Shown: piece after piece, positions 24,230-33,266 of the stretch
Numbering within the stretch: the stretch's first letter is position 1
Layout: every line of letters begins with the position of its first letter
NCBI GenBank assembly: GCA_030147805.1
Contig: JASBUR010000056.1
Coordinates: 1 to 57,922, forward strand
Direction of reading: 5' to 3'
From: Sphingomonadaceae bacterium
GTDB taxonomy: Bacteria; Pseudomonadota; Alphaproteobacteria; Sphingomonadales; Sphingomonadaceae
DNA length: 57,922 nucleotides
Program-made: the position numbers and the translations under genes
The notes under the pieces: model-generated
The model's database searches: none
What the model saw: only the letters and a program-made list of their open reading frames with translations
What the model was told of the DNA's origin: nothing

Positions 24230-26027
24230 CCCAGTCGGCGACGACGCGCTCGAGCACCGCCAGCGGCATCGCGCCCTTGCGCAGCACCTCGTGGAACTGG
24301 CGGATGTCGAACCGGTCGCCGAGCTTCGCCTTTGCATCGTCGCGCAGCTGCACCCAGACGGTGTGGCCGACCTTGTAGCTGGTCGCCTGGCCCGGCCAGA
24401 CGGTGTAGCGGTCGATCTCGCCCTGGCTGCGGCCGCGGGCGATGCCGGTGGTGGCGATGAAATAGTCGGTCGCCTTCTCGCGCGACCAGCGCTTGGCGTG
24501 CATGCCTGAATCGACGACGAGCCGCGTGGCGCGGAACAGCAGCGACTGGAGATAGCCCGCCTGGCCGAGCGGGTTGCCCTCGTACATGCCGATCTCGTCG
24601 GCGAGCTGCTCCGAATAGAGCGCCCAGCCCTCGCTGTACGCCGAATAGCCGCCACGGCGGCGGATCATCGGGATCGCATCCGATTCCTGCGACAGGCTGA
24701 CCTGCAGGTGATGGCCGGGAACGCCTTCATGGTAGGTCAGCGTCGGCAGGCCGTATTTGGGCCGGTCGAAGGTATCGCGCTGGTTGATCATATAGGCCGC
24801 CCGGCGGGTGCCATCCATCGAGGCGGCCTCGTAATAGGCGCCCGCCGAACCGGCCTGGATGAACACCGGCACGCGCTTCACCTCGAGCGCCGCCTTCGGC
24901 AGCGTCGCGAACAGTTCGGGAAGGCGCGCCTCCATCCGTTTCACCTCGCCGCGGATGTAGCTGAGCATCTCCTCGCGGCCGGGATCGGTGTTCGCAAAGA
25001 GCTGCGACGGATCGCGGTTGAGCGCGGCGAGGCGGGCGCCGGGCGTGCCCTCGGTGTAGCCCTGCGCGCGCAGGATCTTGTCGAGCCGGTCGGAGATCAT
25101 CGCCACCTGCTCGAGCCCGAGCCGGTGGATGTCGTCGCCCTTCATGCCGGTCGTCGTCGCGGCGCGGACCGACGCGTCGTAATAGGCCTCGCCGTCGGGC
25201 AGCCGCCACACGCCGGCATCGTGCGTCGCCTTGGCGCGCAGCGCTTGGACCAGGGCGATCTGGCGGTCGAGCGCGGGGAAGACCTCCCGCGTCACGATGG
25301 TCTCGGCGCGCGCGCCATAGCCGTCGGCGAGTCCGGCCTCCTTGGCCTTGCGCACCAGCGACGCGACGAGGATCGTGCGGGCGGGCGGCTGGTCGCGCAG
25401 CGCCTTCAGCTGGCCGAGCGTGGTGTCGAGGATATAGTCGGGCGCGAACACGCCGCGTGCGGCGTCGGCCTTCTGGCGCTCGAGGCTCTGGTCGAGCGCG
25501 ACGGTGAAGGCGCCGAGCCGCGCCAGATAGGCGTCGGCGTCGGCGGCGTCGCGAACCCGATGCCGCGAATCGAGAAAGTCGGGGATGTCCTGATAGGGGC
25601 CGGTGAGCTGGCTGATCACATAGGGGGCGAAACGTCCGCCGGCCGAGCCGAAGCTGAAGCGTTCGTTGTCGGCGATCAGGTTCTTCAGCCCATATTCGAC
25701 GACCTCATAGTCGAGCGCCGCCGCCGGGCCGAGCTTGGCGCGGTCGATCGTCGCCAGCGCCGCCAGTTCGCGCCGGGCGCGCGCCAGGTCGTCGGCCTTG
25801 CCCTGCGCCGAATAATCGTCGAGCCGGCGCTTGAGCGGGGCGCGCCGGCCGGTGTCGAGGCCGAGGCTCGAGGCCTGTTCGGGGTTCGAATCGATCCGCG
25901 TGTCGAAGAGGCGGTCGAGCAGCAGGCGCAGCTTCGCGTCCTCGCCGTCGGCCGCGTAGGCCGCCGCCGGGAGCGAGGGCGCCAGCGCCAGCGCCCCCGC
26001 CGAAATCATGAACGAACGCCGATCCAT
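24207..26027 (-). CDS. DUF885 family putative metallopeptidase, secreted
   Basis: A 606-residue DUF885 protein. The N-terminus MDRRSFMISAGALALAPSLPAAAYAA has a twin-Arg-like DRRSF and a hydrophobic stretch, suggesting Tat or Sec export. The metal-binding block is TYHEGVPGHHLQVSLS (HExxxHH-like), with EGWALYSEQLADEIGMY supplying a further acidic ligand. The family is predicted to be zinc-dependent peptidases of broad or unknown specificity. The ATG at 26027 follows GGGGAGGTGGT, an excellent ribosome site. It is divergent from egtB across 147 nt. Confidence 0.9.
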   Translation of the reverse strand: MDRRSFMISAGALALAPSLPAAAYAADGEDAKLRLLLDRLFDTRIDSNPEQASSLGLDTGRRAPLKRRLDDYSAQGKADDLARARRELAALATIDRAKLGPAAALDYEVVEYGLKNLIADNERFSFGSAGGRFAPYVISQLTGPYQDIPDFLDSRHRVRDAADADAYLARLGAFTVALDQSLERQKADAARGVFAPDYILDTTLGQLKALRDQPPARTILVASLVRKAKEAGLADGYGARAETIVTREVFPALDRQIALVQALRAKATHDAGVWRLPDGEAYYDASVRAATTTGMKGDDIHRLGLEQVAMISDRLDKILRAQGYTEGTPGARLAALNRDPSQLFANTDPGREEMLSYIRGEVKRMEARLPELFATLPKAALEVKRVPVFIQAGSAGAYYEAASMDGTRRAAYMINQRDTFDRPKYGLPTLTYHEGVPGHHLQVSLSQESDAIPMIRRRGGYSAYSEGWALYSEQLADEIGMYEGNPLGQAGYLQSLLFRATRLVVDSGMHAKRWSREKATDYFIATTGIARGRSQGEIDRYTVWPGQATSYKVGHTVWVQLRDDAKAKLGDRFDIRQFHEVLRKGAMPLAVLERVVADWVRAQAKA

Positions 26028-26174
26028 ACCACCTCCCCGTACCAGTCCTGCTCAAGACTAGGGGGCGGCCCGGCCGCTGTCCACGCGCCGGCCACGACCG
26101 GGTGCCCGGAATGGGCCGGTCCGACGACGGCACGGCATCGATGAACCGTGGACAGCCGGCGGCGTTAGGATAGC

Positions 26175-27371
26175 GTGGCCTCGATGCAGCCAGACGCCCC
26201 GCCTTCGCCCGATGCGCTCGCCGACCGCTTCGCGACGGTTCGCACGCGCAGCGTGGCACTCGCCGCGCCGCTCTCCGACGCCGACGCCAGCGTCCAGTCG
26301 ATGCCCGACGCCTCGCCCGCCAAATGGCATCTCGCGCACACGACCTGGTTCTTCGAGACCTTCGTGCTGCGCGACCATGCGCCGGGCTACCGGGCCTTCG
26401 ATGCGCGCTTCGCCTATCTGTTCAACAGCTATTACGAAGCCGAGGGCGATCGCCATCCGCGCGATCGGCGCGGGCTGCTGACGCGGCCCGATCTCGCGGC
26501 GATCCTCGCCTATCGCGCGCACGTCGACGCGGCGCTGCTCGCCGCGATGCCGTCGTTCGGCCGCGATCTCCGTGCGCTGATCGAGCTGGGCACCCATCAT
26601 GAGGAGCAGCATCAGGAGCTGCTGCTGACCGACATCCTCAGCCTGTTTGCCGAAAATCCGCTGGCGCCGGCCTATGCGCCCGACGCGCCGCGGCCCGCCG
26701 CCCGCGGCGCCGCGACCGGATGGATCGACCATCCCGGCGGCATCGTCTCGATCGGCGACGCCGGCGGCGGCTTCGCCTTCGATTGCGAGGGGCCGGCGCA
26801 CCGCGTGCTGCTGCAACCGTTCCGGCTCGCCGACCGGCTGGTGACCAACGAGGAGTGGACGGCGTTCATCGCCGACGGCGGGTATGCGACGGCGGCACTG
26901 TGGCTCTCCGACGGCTGGGCCTGGGTACGAAGCGAAGGCGTGACCGCGCCGCTCTACTGGCGCCGCGACGGGAAGACGTCGTTCACGCTGCGCGGCGACC
27001 AGCCGATCGACCCGGCCGCGCCGGTCACGCATGTCAGCTATTACGAGGCCGATGCCTTCGCGACCTGGGCGGGCGCGCGGCTGCCGCGCGAGGGCGAATG
27101 GGAGACGATCGCGCGGACGCGGCCCGAGACTCCGCAGCTCTTCGACAGCAACTGGCAGTGGACCGGCAGCGGCTATCTGCCCTACCCGGGCTTCCGCGCC
27201 GCCGCGGGCGCGGTCGGCGAATATAACGGCAAGTTCATGTCGGGGCAGTTCGTGCTGCGCGGCGGCTCCTGCGCGACGCCGGCCCGCCATTCGCGCGCCA
27301 GCTACCGCAACTTCTTCTATCCGCACCAGCGCTGGCAGTTCACCGGCGTCCGGCTGGCGAAGGACGGCTGA
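26175..27371 (+). CDS. egtB: ergothioneine biosynthesis protein EgtB (hercynine sulfoxide synthase)
   Basis: A 398-residue enzyme. The N-terminal DinB-like domain has iron ligands in KWHLAHTTWFFE and H142-x3-H146-x-E148 (HHEEQHQE). The C-terminal domain is of the sulfatase-modifying-factor/FGE type, with QPFRLADRLVTNEEWTAFI, LPREGEWETIAR and VLRGGSCATPARHSRASYRN. It catalyses oxygen-dependent C-S bond formation between hercynine and a thiol donor. The frame opens with GTG at 26175; an ATG at 26184 is equally possible. It lies 82 nt upstream of egtD, so the pair forms an ergothioneine module. No egtC or egtE is in the window. Confidence 0.92.
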   Translation: MASMQPDAPPSPDALADRFATVRTRSVALAAPLSDADASVQSMPDASPAKWHLAHTTWFFETFVLRDHAPGYRAFDARFAYLFNSYYEAEGDRHPRDRRGLLTRPDLAAILAYRAHVDAALLAAMPSFGRDLRALIELGTHHEEQHQELLLTDILSLFAENPLAPAYAPDAPRPAARGAATGWIDHPGGIVSIGDAGGGFAFDCEGPAHRVLLQPFRLADRLVTNEEWTAFIADGGYATAALWLSDGWAWVRSEGVTAPLYWRRDGKTSFTLRGDQPIDPAAPVTHVSYYEADAFATWAGARLPREGEWETIARTRPETPQLFDSNWQWTGSGYLPYPGFRAAAGAVGEYNGKFMSGQFVLRGGSCATPARHSRASYRNFFYPHQRWQFTGVRLAKDG

Positions 27372-27453
27372 CGATCGGATCCACGCGAAGCGGCCGTTCC
27401 GGGATGAATTTTGTCTTGAGGGCGCAACGAAGCGTGCAAATACTCGTTTCCGA

Positions 27454-28419
27454 ATGATGCTCGATCTCAAATCCTCGACGCTTTCGACCCCCTTCGCACG
27501 CGATGTCGTCGCCGGGCTTTCGCAGCCGCGCAAGGTGATCCCGGCGCGTTATTTCTATGATCGGCGCGGGTCGGAATTGTTCGAGGAAATCACCCGGCTC
27601 CCCGAATATTATCCGACCCGAACCGAGATAGAGCTGCTCGAACGGCATGGTGGCGACATCGCGCGGCTGACCGGAAAGCGCCGCGTCGTCGTCGAGTTCG
27701 GCTCGGGCTCGTCGACCAAGACGCCGCTGCTGCTCGCCTGCGTCGACCCCGCCGCCTATGTGCCGATCGACATTTCGGCGGATTTCCTGCGCGAGTCGGC
27801 GGCGGTGCTTGCGGCGCAGCATCCGGGACTCGAGGTGCTGCCCGTCGCTGGTGATTTCACCCGCCCGCTGGCGCTGCCGCGCCAACTGCGCGACCGGCCG
27901 ATGCTCGGCTTCTTCCCCGGATCGACGATCGGCAATCTCGACCCCGCGGCGGCGGTCGACCTGTTGCGGGCGTTTCGCGCGACGCTGGGCGACGAGGCGC
28001 GGCTGGTGATCGGCATCGACCTGCGCAAGAATCCGCGACTGCTCGAGGCGGCCTATGACGATTCGGCGGGGATTACCGCCGCGTTCAACCTCAACCTGCT
28101 CGACCGCCTCAATCGCGAGCTTGGCGGCGACGTGCCGGTGGAGGCGTTCGAGCATCGCGCGACGTGGAATGATGCACTCGGGCGCATCGAAATGCACCTC
28201 GTCGCGCAGCGCGACCTGGCGTTCAGCGTGGCCGGCCGGCGCTTCACGATGGCGGCCGGCGAGACGATCCACACCGAGAACAGCCACAAATATGCGCTCG
28301 AGGAGGCGCGGCTGCTGGCGCGCACCAGCGGCTGGACGCCGCTCGCCGCCTGGACCGATGCGCAGGCGATGTTCTCGCTTCACGTCTGGGGCGCCGCCCC
28401 CGAGCAGCTGCAGCCCTGA
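27454..28419 (+). CDS. egtD: L-histidine N(alpha)-methyltransferase EgtD
   Basis: A 321-residue SAM-dependent methyltransferase. Diagnostic blocks are KVIPARYFYDRRGSELFEEI, ITRLPEYYPTRTEIELL, VEFGSGSSTKTPLLL (the SAM loop), FFPGSTIGNL and IGIDLRKNP. The C-terminal IHTENSHKYALEEA carries residues of the histidine-binding site. It trimethylates histidine to hercynine, the substrate of EgtB encoded just upstream. Two adjacent ATGs (27454 and 27457) are possible starts. No clear Shine-Dalgarno sequence precedes them, so translation may be weak or coupled. A frame extending back into egtB is not credible as coding. Confidence 0.93.
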   Translation: MMLDLKSSTLSTPFARDVVAGLSQPRKVIPARYFYDRRGSELFEEITRLPEYYPTRTEIELLERHGGDIARLTGKRRVVVEFGSGSSTKTPLLLACVDPAAYVPIDISADFLRESAAVLAAQHPGLEVLPVAGDFTRPLALPRQLRDRPMLGFFPGSTIGNLDPAAAVDLLRAFRATLGDEARLVIGIDLRKNPRLLEAAYDDSAGITAAFNLNLLDRLNRELGGDVPVEAFEHRATWNDALGRIEMHLVAQRDLAFSVAGRRFTMAAGETIHTENSHKYALEEARLLARTSGWTPLAAWTDAQAMFSLHVWGAAPEQLQP

Positions 28420-28508
28420 AAAAATAGGCGCCGGCGCCCAGTTTGGGCAATTTGACGTGCGGCGATTGGACGCCCTTTGATGCAGGCTCCATGGCGAGGG
28501 GGAGCATC

Positions 28509-29909
28509 ATGAGACATTCCAGGCTTGCACTGATCCTGGCGCTGGCGGCGGCGCCGCTCGCGGCACAGCCGGCCGAGCCGCTCAAGCTCGCCGCCGTGCC
28601 GACGGTGCCGGTCGCCGACGGCTTCACCTTCGCCGCGGTCGGCGACATCATCTACCTGCGGCCGATGCTCGCGACCATCGAGCAGCGGTCGCCCTCGATG
28701 CTGAAGCTGCTGCGGTCCGCCGACGTCACCTTCGGCAATTTCGAAACGATGGCGCTCGACCTCGGAACGACGAAGGCGTCGCCGCAGGCGGAGTCGGGCG
28801 GAACCTGGATGCTGGCGGCCCCCGGCGTGCCGAAGGACGTGGCGGCGATGGGCTTCGACATCGTCAGCGTGGCGAACAACCACGCGACCGACTGGGGGGC
28901 GGAGGGGCTGTTCGAGACGATGGCGCGGCTCGACGACGCCGGGCTGGTCCATGCCGGCGTCGGGCGCTCGCTGTCGCTGGCGCGGGCGCCACGCTACGTC
29001 GACACGGCGGCGGGGCGCGTCGGGATGGTCTCCGCCAGCTCGTCGTTCACGCCGATGTCGCGCGCCGCCGATCCGCTCGGCGAGGTCCCGGGGCGGCCCG
29101 GCCTCAATCCGGTGCGCGTCGAGAGAACCGCGCTGGTGGCGCCGAAGCATTTCGACGCGCTGGTCGAGATCGCCGCGACCGCGCCGACCCCCGCCGTGCC
29201 GAAGGACGGCGTCGTCCGCCTGCTCGGTACCGCCTATCGCGCGAGCGACCGCCCCGATGGCAGGATCGGCTTCACCTACACGCCCAACGCCGCCGACGTG
29301 GCCGGCAATCTGCTGGCGGTGCGGCAGGCCCGGCAGAACGGCAATTTCGCGCTGTTCACGCTGCACAACCACGAGCCGAGCAATGCCAGCGAGACGCCCG
29401 CCGACTTCGCCATCGCGCTCGCCCGGCAGGCGATCGACGCCGGCGCCGACGCCTATGTCGGCCATGGCCCGCACATCCTGCGCGGCATCGAGATCTACAA
29501 AGGCAAGCCGATCTTCTATTCGCTCGCCAACTTCGCGATGATGAACAACTCGCTCGATGCGGTTCCCGCCGACATGTACGAGCAATATGGCGTGACGCCG
29601 GGATCGGCGACGACGCCCGAGCTGCTGGCGGCGCGCAACGCGCGGACCTTCGCCGATCCGGCGCTCTATGAATCGGTCATCGCGATCAGCCGCTACGCCG
29701 GCGGCCGCGTCGCCGAAATCCGCCTCTACCCGATCGACCTCGGCGTGGCGGTGCAGGGCGCCGGGCGCGGCGTGCCGGCGATGGCCGACGCCGCGGTCGG
29801 CCGGCGCATCCTCGAGCGGATGCAGCGGCTGTCGGCGCCGTTCGGGACGACGATCAGCATCGAGAAGGGCGTCGGCGTGATCCGCGTATCCGCCGAAGGG
29901 AAAGAATGA
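28509..29909 (+). CDS. CapA family protein (poly-gamma-glutamate-type metallophosphatase fold)
   Basis: A 466-residue protein with a signal peptide (MRHSRLALILALAAAPLAAQ). CapA/PgsA blocks include FTFAAVGDIIYLRPM, VTFGNFETMALD, FDIVSVANNHATDWG, FALFTLHNHEPSNASE and DAYVGHGPHILRGIEIYKGK. These match the calcineurin-like PGA_cap domain. In bacilli CapA-type proteins take part in poly-gamma-glutamate export; in Gram-negatives the role is mostly unknown. The ATG at 28509 has gaggggga just upstream. It overlaps the following serine-hydrolase gene by 4 nt, so the two are coupled. Confidence 0.87.
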   Translation: MRHSRLALILALAAAPLAAQPAEPLKLAAVPTVPVADGFTFAAVGDIIYLRPMLATIEQRSPSMLKLLRSADVTFGNFETMALDLGTTKASPQAESGGTWMLAAPGVPKDVAAMGFDIVSVANNHATDWGAEGLFETMARLDDAGLVHAGVGRSLSLARAPRYVDTAAGRVGMVSASSSFTPMSRAADPLGEVPGRPGLNPVRVERTALVAPKHFDALVEIAATAPTPAVPKDGVVRLLGTAYRASDRPDGRIGFTYTPNAADVAGNLLAVRQARQNGNFALFTLHNHEPSNASETPADFAIALARQAIDAGADAYVGHGPHILRGIEIYKGKPIFYSLANFAMMNNSLDAVPADMYEQYGVTPGSATTPELLAARNARTFADPALYESVIAISRYAGGRVAEIRLYPIDLGVAVQGAGRGVPAMADAAVGRRILERMQRLSAPFGTTISIEKGVGVIRVSAEGKE

Positions 29910-30928
29910 TGATCGACACGCGCCGCCGCGCCTTCACGCTCGGTCTTGCCGCGTCCGCCGCGCTCGCCGCCACGCCGTCGCTCGCCCGCGCCGAACGGCG
30001 CTGGTCGGAGGCCGGGCTCGACGCGCTGACGCGCGAGGCGCGGGCGCTCGGCGTGTCGGGCCTCGTCGTGCGCACCGGCGGGCAGGTGATCCTGTCCGAC
30101 GGCGACGTGGCGCGACCGTCGCGTATCGCCTCGATCCGCAAGTCGTTCCTGAGCGCGCTCTACGGCATGCTGCCCCCCGAACAGCTGCGCCGCGACGCCA
30201 CGATGGCCGAGCTGGGCATCGACGATTACACCGCGCTCACCGCGGCCGAGAAGCAGGCCACCGTGCGACAGCTGCTGCAGGCGCGCTCGGGCGTCTATGT
30301 ACCGACCGCGGCGGAATCGCCGGCGATGAAGGCGGCGCGGCCGCCGCGCGGCAGCGCCGCGCCGGGGACGCGCTGGTACTACAACAACTGGGACTTCAAC
30401 GTCGCCGGCGACATCTACCAGCGGCTGAGCGGGCACGGGCTGTTCACCGCGCTCGAGCGGCAGATCACGCAGCCACTCGGTTTCGAGGATTTCGACCCGA
30501 TGGCGCATACCCGCTGGTCGTTCGATGCGGAGTCGCCGCGCTTCCCGGCGTATAATATGTGGATGTCGGCGCGCGATCTGGCGAGGTTCGGGCAGCTGTT
30601 CCTCGACCGCGGCCGTTGGGGCGGCAAGCAGCTGGTGCCCGACGCCTGGGTCGCCGAAAGCACGCGCTCCTATTCCGAGACCGGGCGCAGCGGGCTGATG
30701 GCGGGCTACGGCTATATGTGGTGGGTGAGCGGCGGCGCCGAGCTGCCGGCCGGCAGCTATACCGCAGCGGGCAACGGCGGGCGCTACATCACCGTGCTGC
30801 CGGCGCAGCAGACGGTGATCGCCGTTCAGCCCGACGAGAAGCAAGGCCAGCCGCCGGTGCCGCTCTACGCCAAACAGGGTGCGTACGACGGACTCGTCCG
30901 CACCCTGCTTGCGGCCTGGAAAGGCTAG
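29906..30928 (+). CDS. serine hydrolase, beta-lactamase/penicillin-binding protein-like
   Basis: A 340-residue protein of the class C beta-lactamase-like family. The N-terminus DTRRRAFTLGLAASAALA looks like a Tat signal. Active-site elements are S76-I-R-K79 (SxxK) and RWYYNNWDFN, which supplies the Tyr-x-Asn. A late GNGGRYITVLP occupies the place of the KTG-type motif. It likely acts as a periplasmic esterase, amidase or peptidase rather than an antibiotic-resistance enzyme, but the sequence does not decide this. It is coupled to the CapA-like gene and meets the thiolase gene tail to tail with a 4-nt overlap. Confidence 0.87.
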   Translation: MMIDTRRRAFTLGLAASAALAATPSLARAERRWSEAGLDALTREARALGVSGLVVRTGGQVILSDGDVARPSRIASIRKSFLSALYGMLPPEQLRRDATMAELGIDDYTALTAAEKQATVRQLLQARSGVYVPTAAESPAMKAARPPRGSAAPGTRWYYNNWDFNVAGDIYQRLSGHGLFTALERQITQPLGFEDFDPMAHTRWSFDAESPRFPAYNMWMSARDLARFGQLFLDRGRWGGKQLVPDAWVAESTRSYSETGRSGLMAGYGYMWWVSGGAELPAGSYTAAGNGGRYITVLPAQQTVIAVQPDEKQGQPPVPLYAKQGAYDGLVRTLLAAWKG

Positions 30929-32178
30929 ACGCGCTCGATGATGATCGCGGGGGCCATGCCGCCCGCCGCGCACATCGTCACCAGCGCATAGCGGCCGCCC
31001 GACCGCTCGAGCTCGTCCAATGCGGTGCCGATCAGCATCGTGCCGGTCGCGCCGATCGGATGGCCGAGCGCCATCGCGCCGCCGTTGATGTTGACCTTCT
31101 CGCGGTCGAGATCGAGGTCGCGGATGAACTTCTCGGCGACGACGGCGAAGGCCTCGTTGATCTCCCAGACGTCGATGTCGTCCTTGGTCAGACCGGCCTT
31201 CGCCAGCACCTTCCTGGCGGCCGGCACCGGCGCGTTGAGCATCAAGGTCGGATCGTCGCCGACGTTGGCGGTGGCGACGACGCGGGCGCGCGGCTTCCAG
31301 CCCTGCTTCTCCGCATAGTCCTTCGACGCGAGCAGGATCGCGCCGGCGCCGTCGACGACTCCCGACGAGTTGCCGGCGTGATGGACGCCCTTCCACTCGA
31401 GGTCGGGGTAGCGGTCCTTGATCAGCTGGCGGAAGGTCTTGCCGTCCTCCTGGATCGAAGCGTCGGCGACCGCATCGAAGCTCGCCTTCAAGCCGGCGAG
31501 GCCCTCGGCGGTGGTTTCCGGGCGCGGGAATTCCTCGCGATCGAGCGCGACCGAGCCGTCCTCGTTGAGCACCGGCACGACGCTCTTGGCGAAGCGGCCT
31601 TCCTTGATCGCCCGATCGGCGCGGCGCTGGCTTTCGAGCGCCAGCGCGTCGACCGCCTCGCGGCTGATGCCTTCCTTTGCCGCGATCGCGTCGCCGCACA
31701 CGCCCTGGTGCGACTGCGGGTGCATCGCCTGCAGCGTCATATTGCCGGCGCCCATGCCGAGCGGCCTGATGCCGGCGGCAAGATCCTGCGCCGCCAGTTC
31801 CTGATGATAGGACATCATCTCGACGCCGCCGGCGACGACGAGGTCCTCCATTCCCGACATGATCTGCGCCGCGGCGAGATTCACGCTGGTGATGCCGCCG
31901 CCGCAGAAGCGGTCGAGCGTCACGCCCGACGCCTTGGTGTCGTAGCCGGCGAGCAGCGCCGACATGCGGCCGATGTCGCCGCCCTGCTTGCCCTTCTGCG
32001 CGCTGGTCGAGAAGATCACGTCCTCGACCTCCTCGGTCTTCAAATTGTTGCGCTCCTTCAGCGCCTTCAGCACGGTCGCGCCGAGATGCTGCGGGTGGAG
32101 GTGCGACAGCGCGCCCTTGCCCGGCTTGCCGACGCCGCGCGGCGTGCGGACGGCGTCGATGATATAGGCCTCGCCCAT
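30925..32178 (-). CDS. acetyl-CoA C-acyltransferase (thiolase)
   Basis: A 417-residue thiolase. The nucleophilic cysteine is C92 in LDRFCGGGITSVNLAA. NEAFAVVAEKF, GHPIGATGTM and the second cysteine in TMCAAGGMAPAIIIER are intact. Charged insertions (LKERNNLKTEEVEDVIFSTS, KDRYPDLEWKGVHHAGNSSG) are like FadA-type enzymes of side-chain catabolism in actinobacteria and proteobacteria. It should cleave a 3-oxoacyl-CoA, possibly sterol- or branched-chain-derived. The ATG at 32178 has GAGAGGAT upstream. Two TTGTCTA boxes lie upstream (site C). Confidence 0.9.
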   Translation of the reverse strand: MGEAYIIDAVRTPRGVGKPGKGALSHLHPQHLGATVLKALKERNNLKTEEVEDVIFSTSAQKGKQGGDIGRMSALLAGYDTKASGVTLDRFCGGGITSVNLAAAQIMSGMEDLVVAGGVEMMSYHQELAAQDLAAGIRPLGMGAGNMTLQAMHPQSHQGVCGDAIAAKEGISREAVDALALESQRRADRAIKEGRFAKSVVPVLNEDGSVALDREEFPRPETTAEGLAGLKASFDAVADASIQEDGKTFRQLIKDRYPDLEWKGVHHAGNSSGVVDGAGAILLASKDYAEKQGWKPRARVVATANVGDDPTLMLNAPVPAARKVLAKAGLTKDDIDVWEINEAFAVVAEKFIRDLDLDREKVNINGGAMALGHPIGATGTMLIGTALDELERSGGRYALVTMCAAGGMAPAIIIERV

Positions 32179-32203
32179 GCTGATCCTCTCGTGCTGCTTA
32201 TTC

Positions 32204-32226
32204 AGTTGTCTAATCGAACTTGTCTA
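32204..32226. promoter_or_regulatory. Candidate operator, site C (two TTGTCTA boxes)
   Basis: TTGTCTA occurs at 32206-32212 and again at 32220-32226, 14 bp apart, 26-48 nt upstream of the thiolase start. The first copy sits in CAGTTGTCTAAT, close to the AGTTGGCTAACT palindrome upstream of the Rieske oxygenase. This suggests, but does not show, one regulator for both. Confidence 0.4.
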
Positions 32227-32273
32227 TTCGCGCCGCCGAACGCAACCCGCCTATTTTCGCAGCGCCTGAGCCG

Positions 32274-33143
32274 TCAGAGAAACCCGTCCAGCTCGGCCAT
32301 GAAGCGGTCGAACTGATCGTGGTGCAGCCAGTGCCCGGCGTTCTCGAACTCGACGACGCGCGCGTTGCGGAAATGCGCGATGCGGCCGTCGCGCTCGGGG
32401 TTCGAGGCCCAGCTGTCGGCGCCGTAGAGCAGCAGCGTCGGGCAGGTGATCGCCGCCCACAGTGCCTCGATCTCGGCCTGCGGGATGTCGGTGATCGGCC
32501 AGACGTTGAGGTGATTGTCGAACTTCCAGCTCCAGCTGCCATCCTCGTTGCGGTTGACGCCGTGGACGGTGAGGTGGCGCGCCTGCTCGTCGGTCAGATG
32601 GCTGTTCTCCGCCTTCATCCGGGCGTAGGCATCCTCGATCGTCGCATAGCGTTTGGGCAGCCGGCCGGCTGCGGTGCGCTTGTCGGCGATCCACTTCCGC
32701 CAGCGGTCGGCGAACGATGTCTGCGCGCGCTCGGCGAGCACTTTGGGCGAGGGGCCGAGCCCCTCGATCGACACCAGCTTGCGCACCTTGTCGGGATAGA
32801 GGCCGGTGAAGCGCGTCGAGATGTTGCCGCCGAGCGAATGCGCGACGATCGTCACCTGGTCGACGTCGAGCTGGTGCACGAGCTGCGCGAGGTCGTAGAC
32901 GAAGGCGGTCATCTCGTAATTGCCGTCGGGCGCCCAGGCGCTGTCGCCGTGTCCGCGCAGGTCGGGGCAGATGACGTGCCAGTCCTGCTGCAGCCGCTCC
33001 GCCACCCAGTCCCAGCTGCGGCCATGGTCGCGACCGCCATGGACGAGCAGCAGCGGCGGCGCGCCGGCGTTGCCCCAGTCTGCATAGTGCAGCCGCAGCC
33101 GCTGCGAAACGAAGCTCTGCGAGGTCGGACCGTGATACTGCAT
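32274..33143 (-). CDS. alpha/beta hydrolase
   Basis: A 289-residue cytoplasmic hydrolase with the oxyanion segment LLLVHGGRDHGRSWDW and the nucleophile elbow VAHSLGGNIST (Ser in H-S-L-G-G). An acid residue is expected near LLYGADSWASNP, and the catalytic histidine lies in ENAGHWLHHDQFDRFM. Substrates may be esters, epoxides or C-C bonds; the sequence does not choose. It is not clearly an HsaD-type meta-cleavage hydrolase. The gene is divergent from the DECR2-like reductase across 123 nt, where I see no strong motif. Confidence 0.85.
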   Translation of the reverse strand: MQYHGPTSQSFVSQRLRLHYADWGNAGAPPLLLVHGGRDHGRSWDWVAERLQQDWHVICPDLRGHGDSAWAPDGNYEMTAFVYDLAQLVHQLDVDQVTIVAHSLGGNISTRFTGLYPDKVRKLVSIEGLGPSPKVLAERAQTSFADRWRKWIADKRTAAGRLPKRYATIEDAYARMKAENSHLTDEQARHLTVHGVNRNEDGSWSWKFDNHLNVWPITDIPQAEIEALWAAITCPTLLLYGADSWASNPERDGRIAHFRNARVVEFENAGHWLHHDQFDRFMAELDGFL

Positions 33144-33266
33144 GTCGCCAAATCTCCCGCTGGTGATGATCGTGGCGTCGACCGCCCAGCGTAACGCCGC
33201 AAAACATCAGTTGCCATCCGGCGATCGGCCCCGCCTAATCGGAGGCCAAGCGAAACGGGGAGCAGG

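Noticed and set aside
29906..30928. An antibiotic-resistance beta-lactamase
   Set aside because: The SxxK and YxN elements exist, but a standard KTG motif and typical class A or C context are lacking, so a general serine hydrolase is the safer call.
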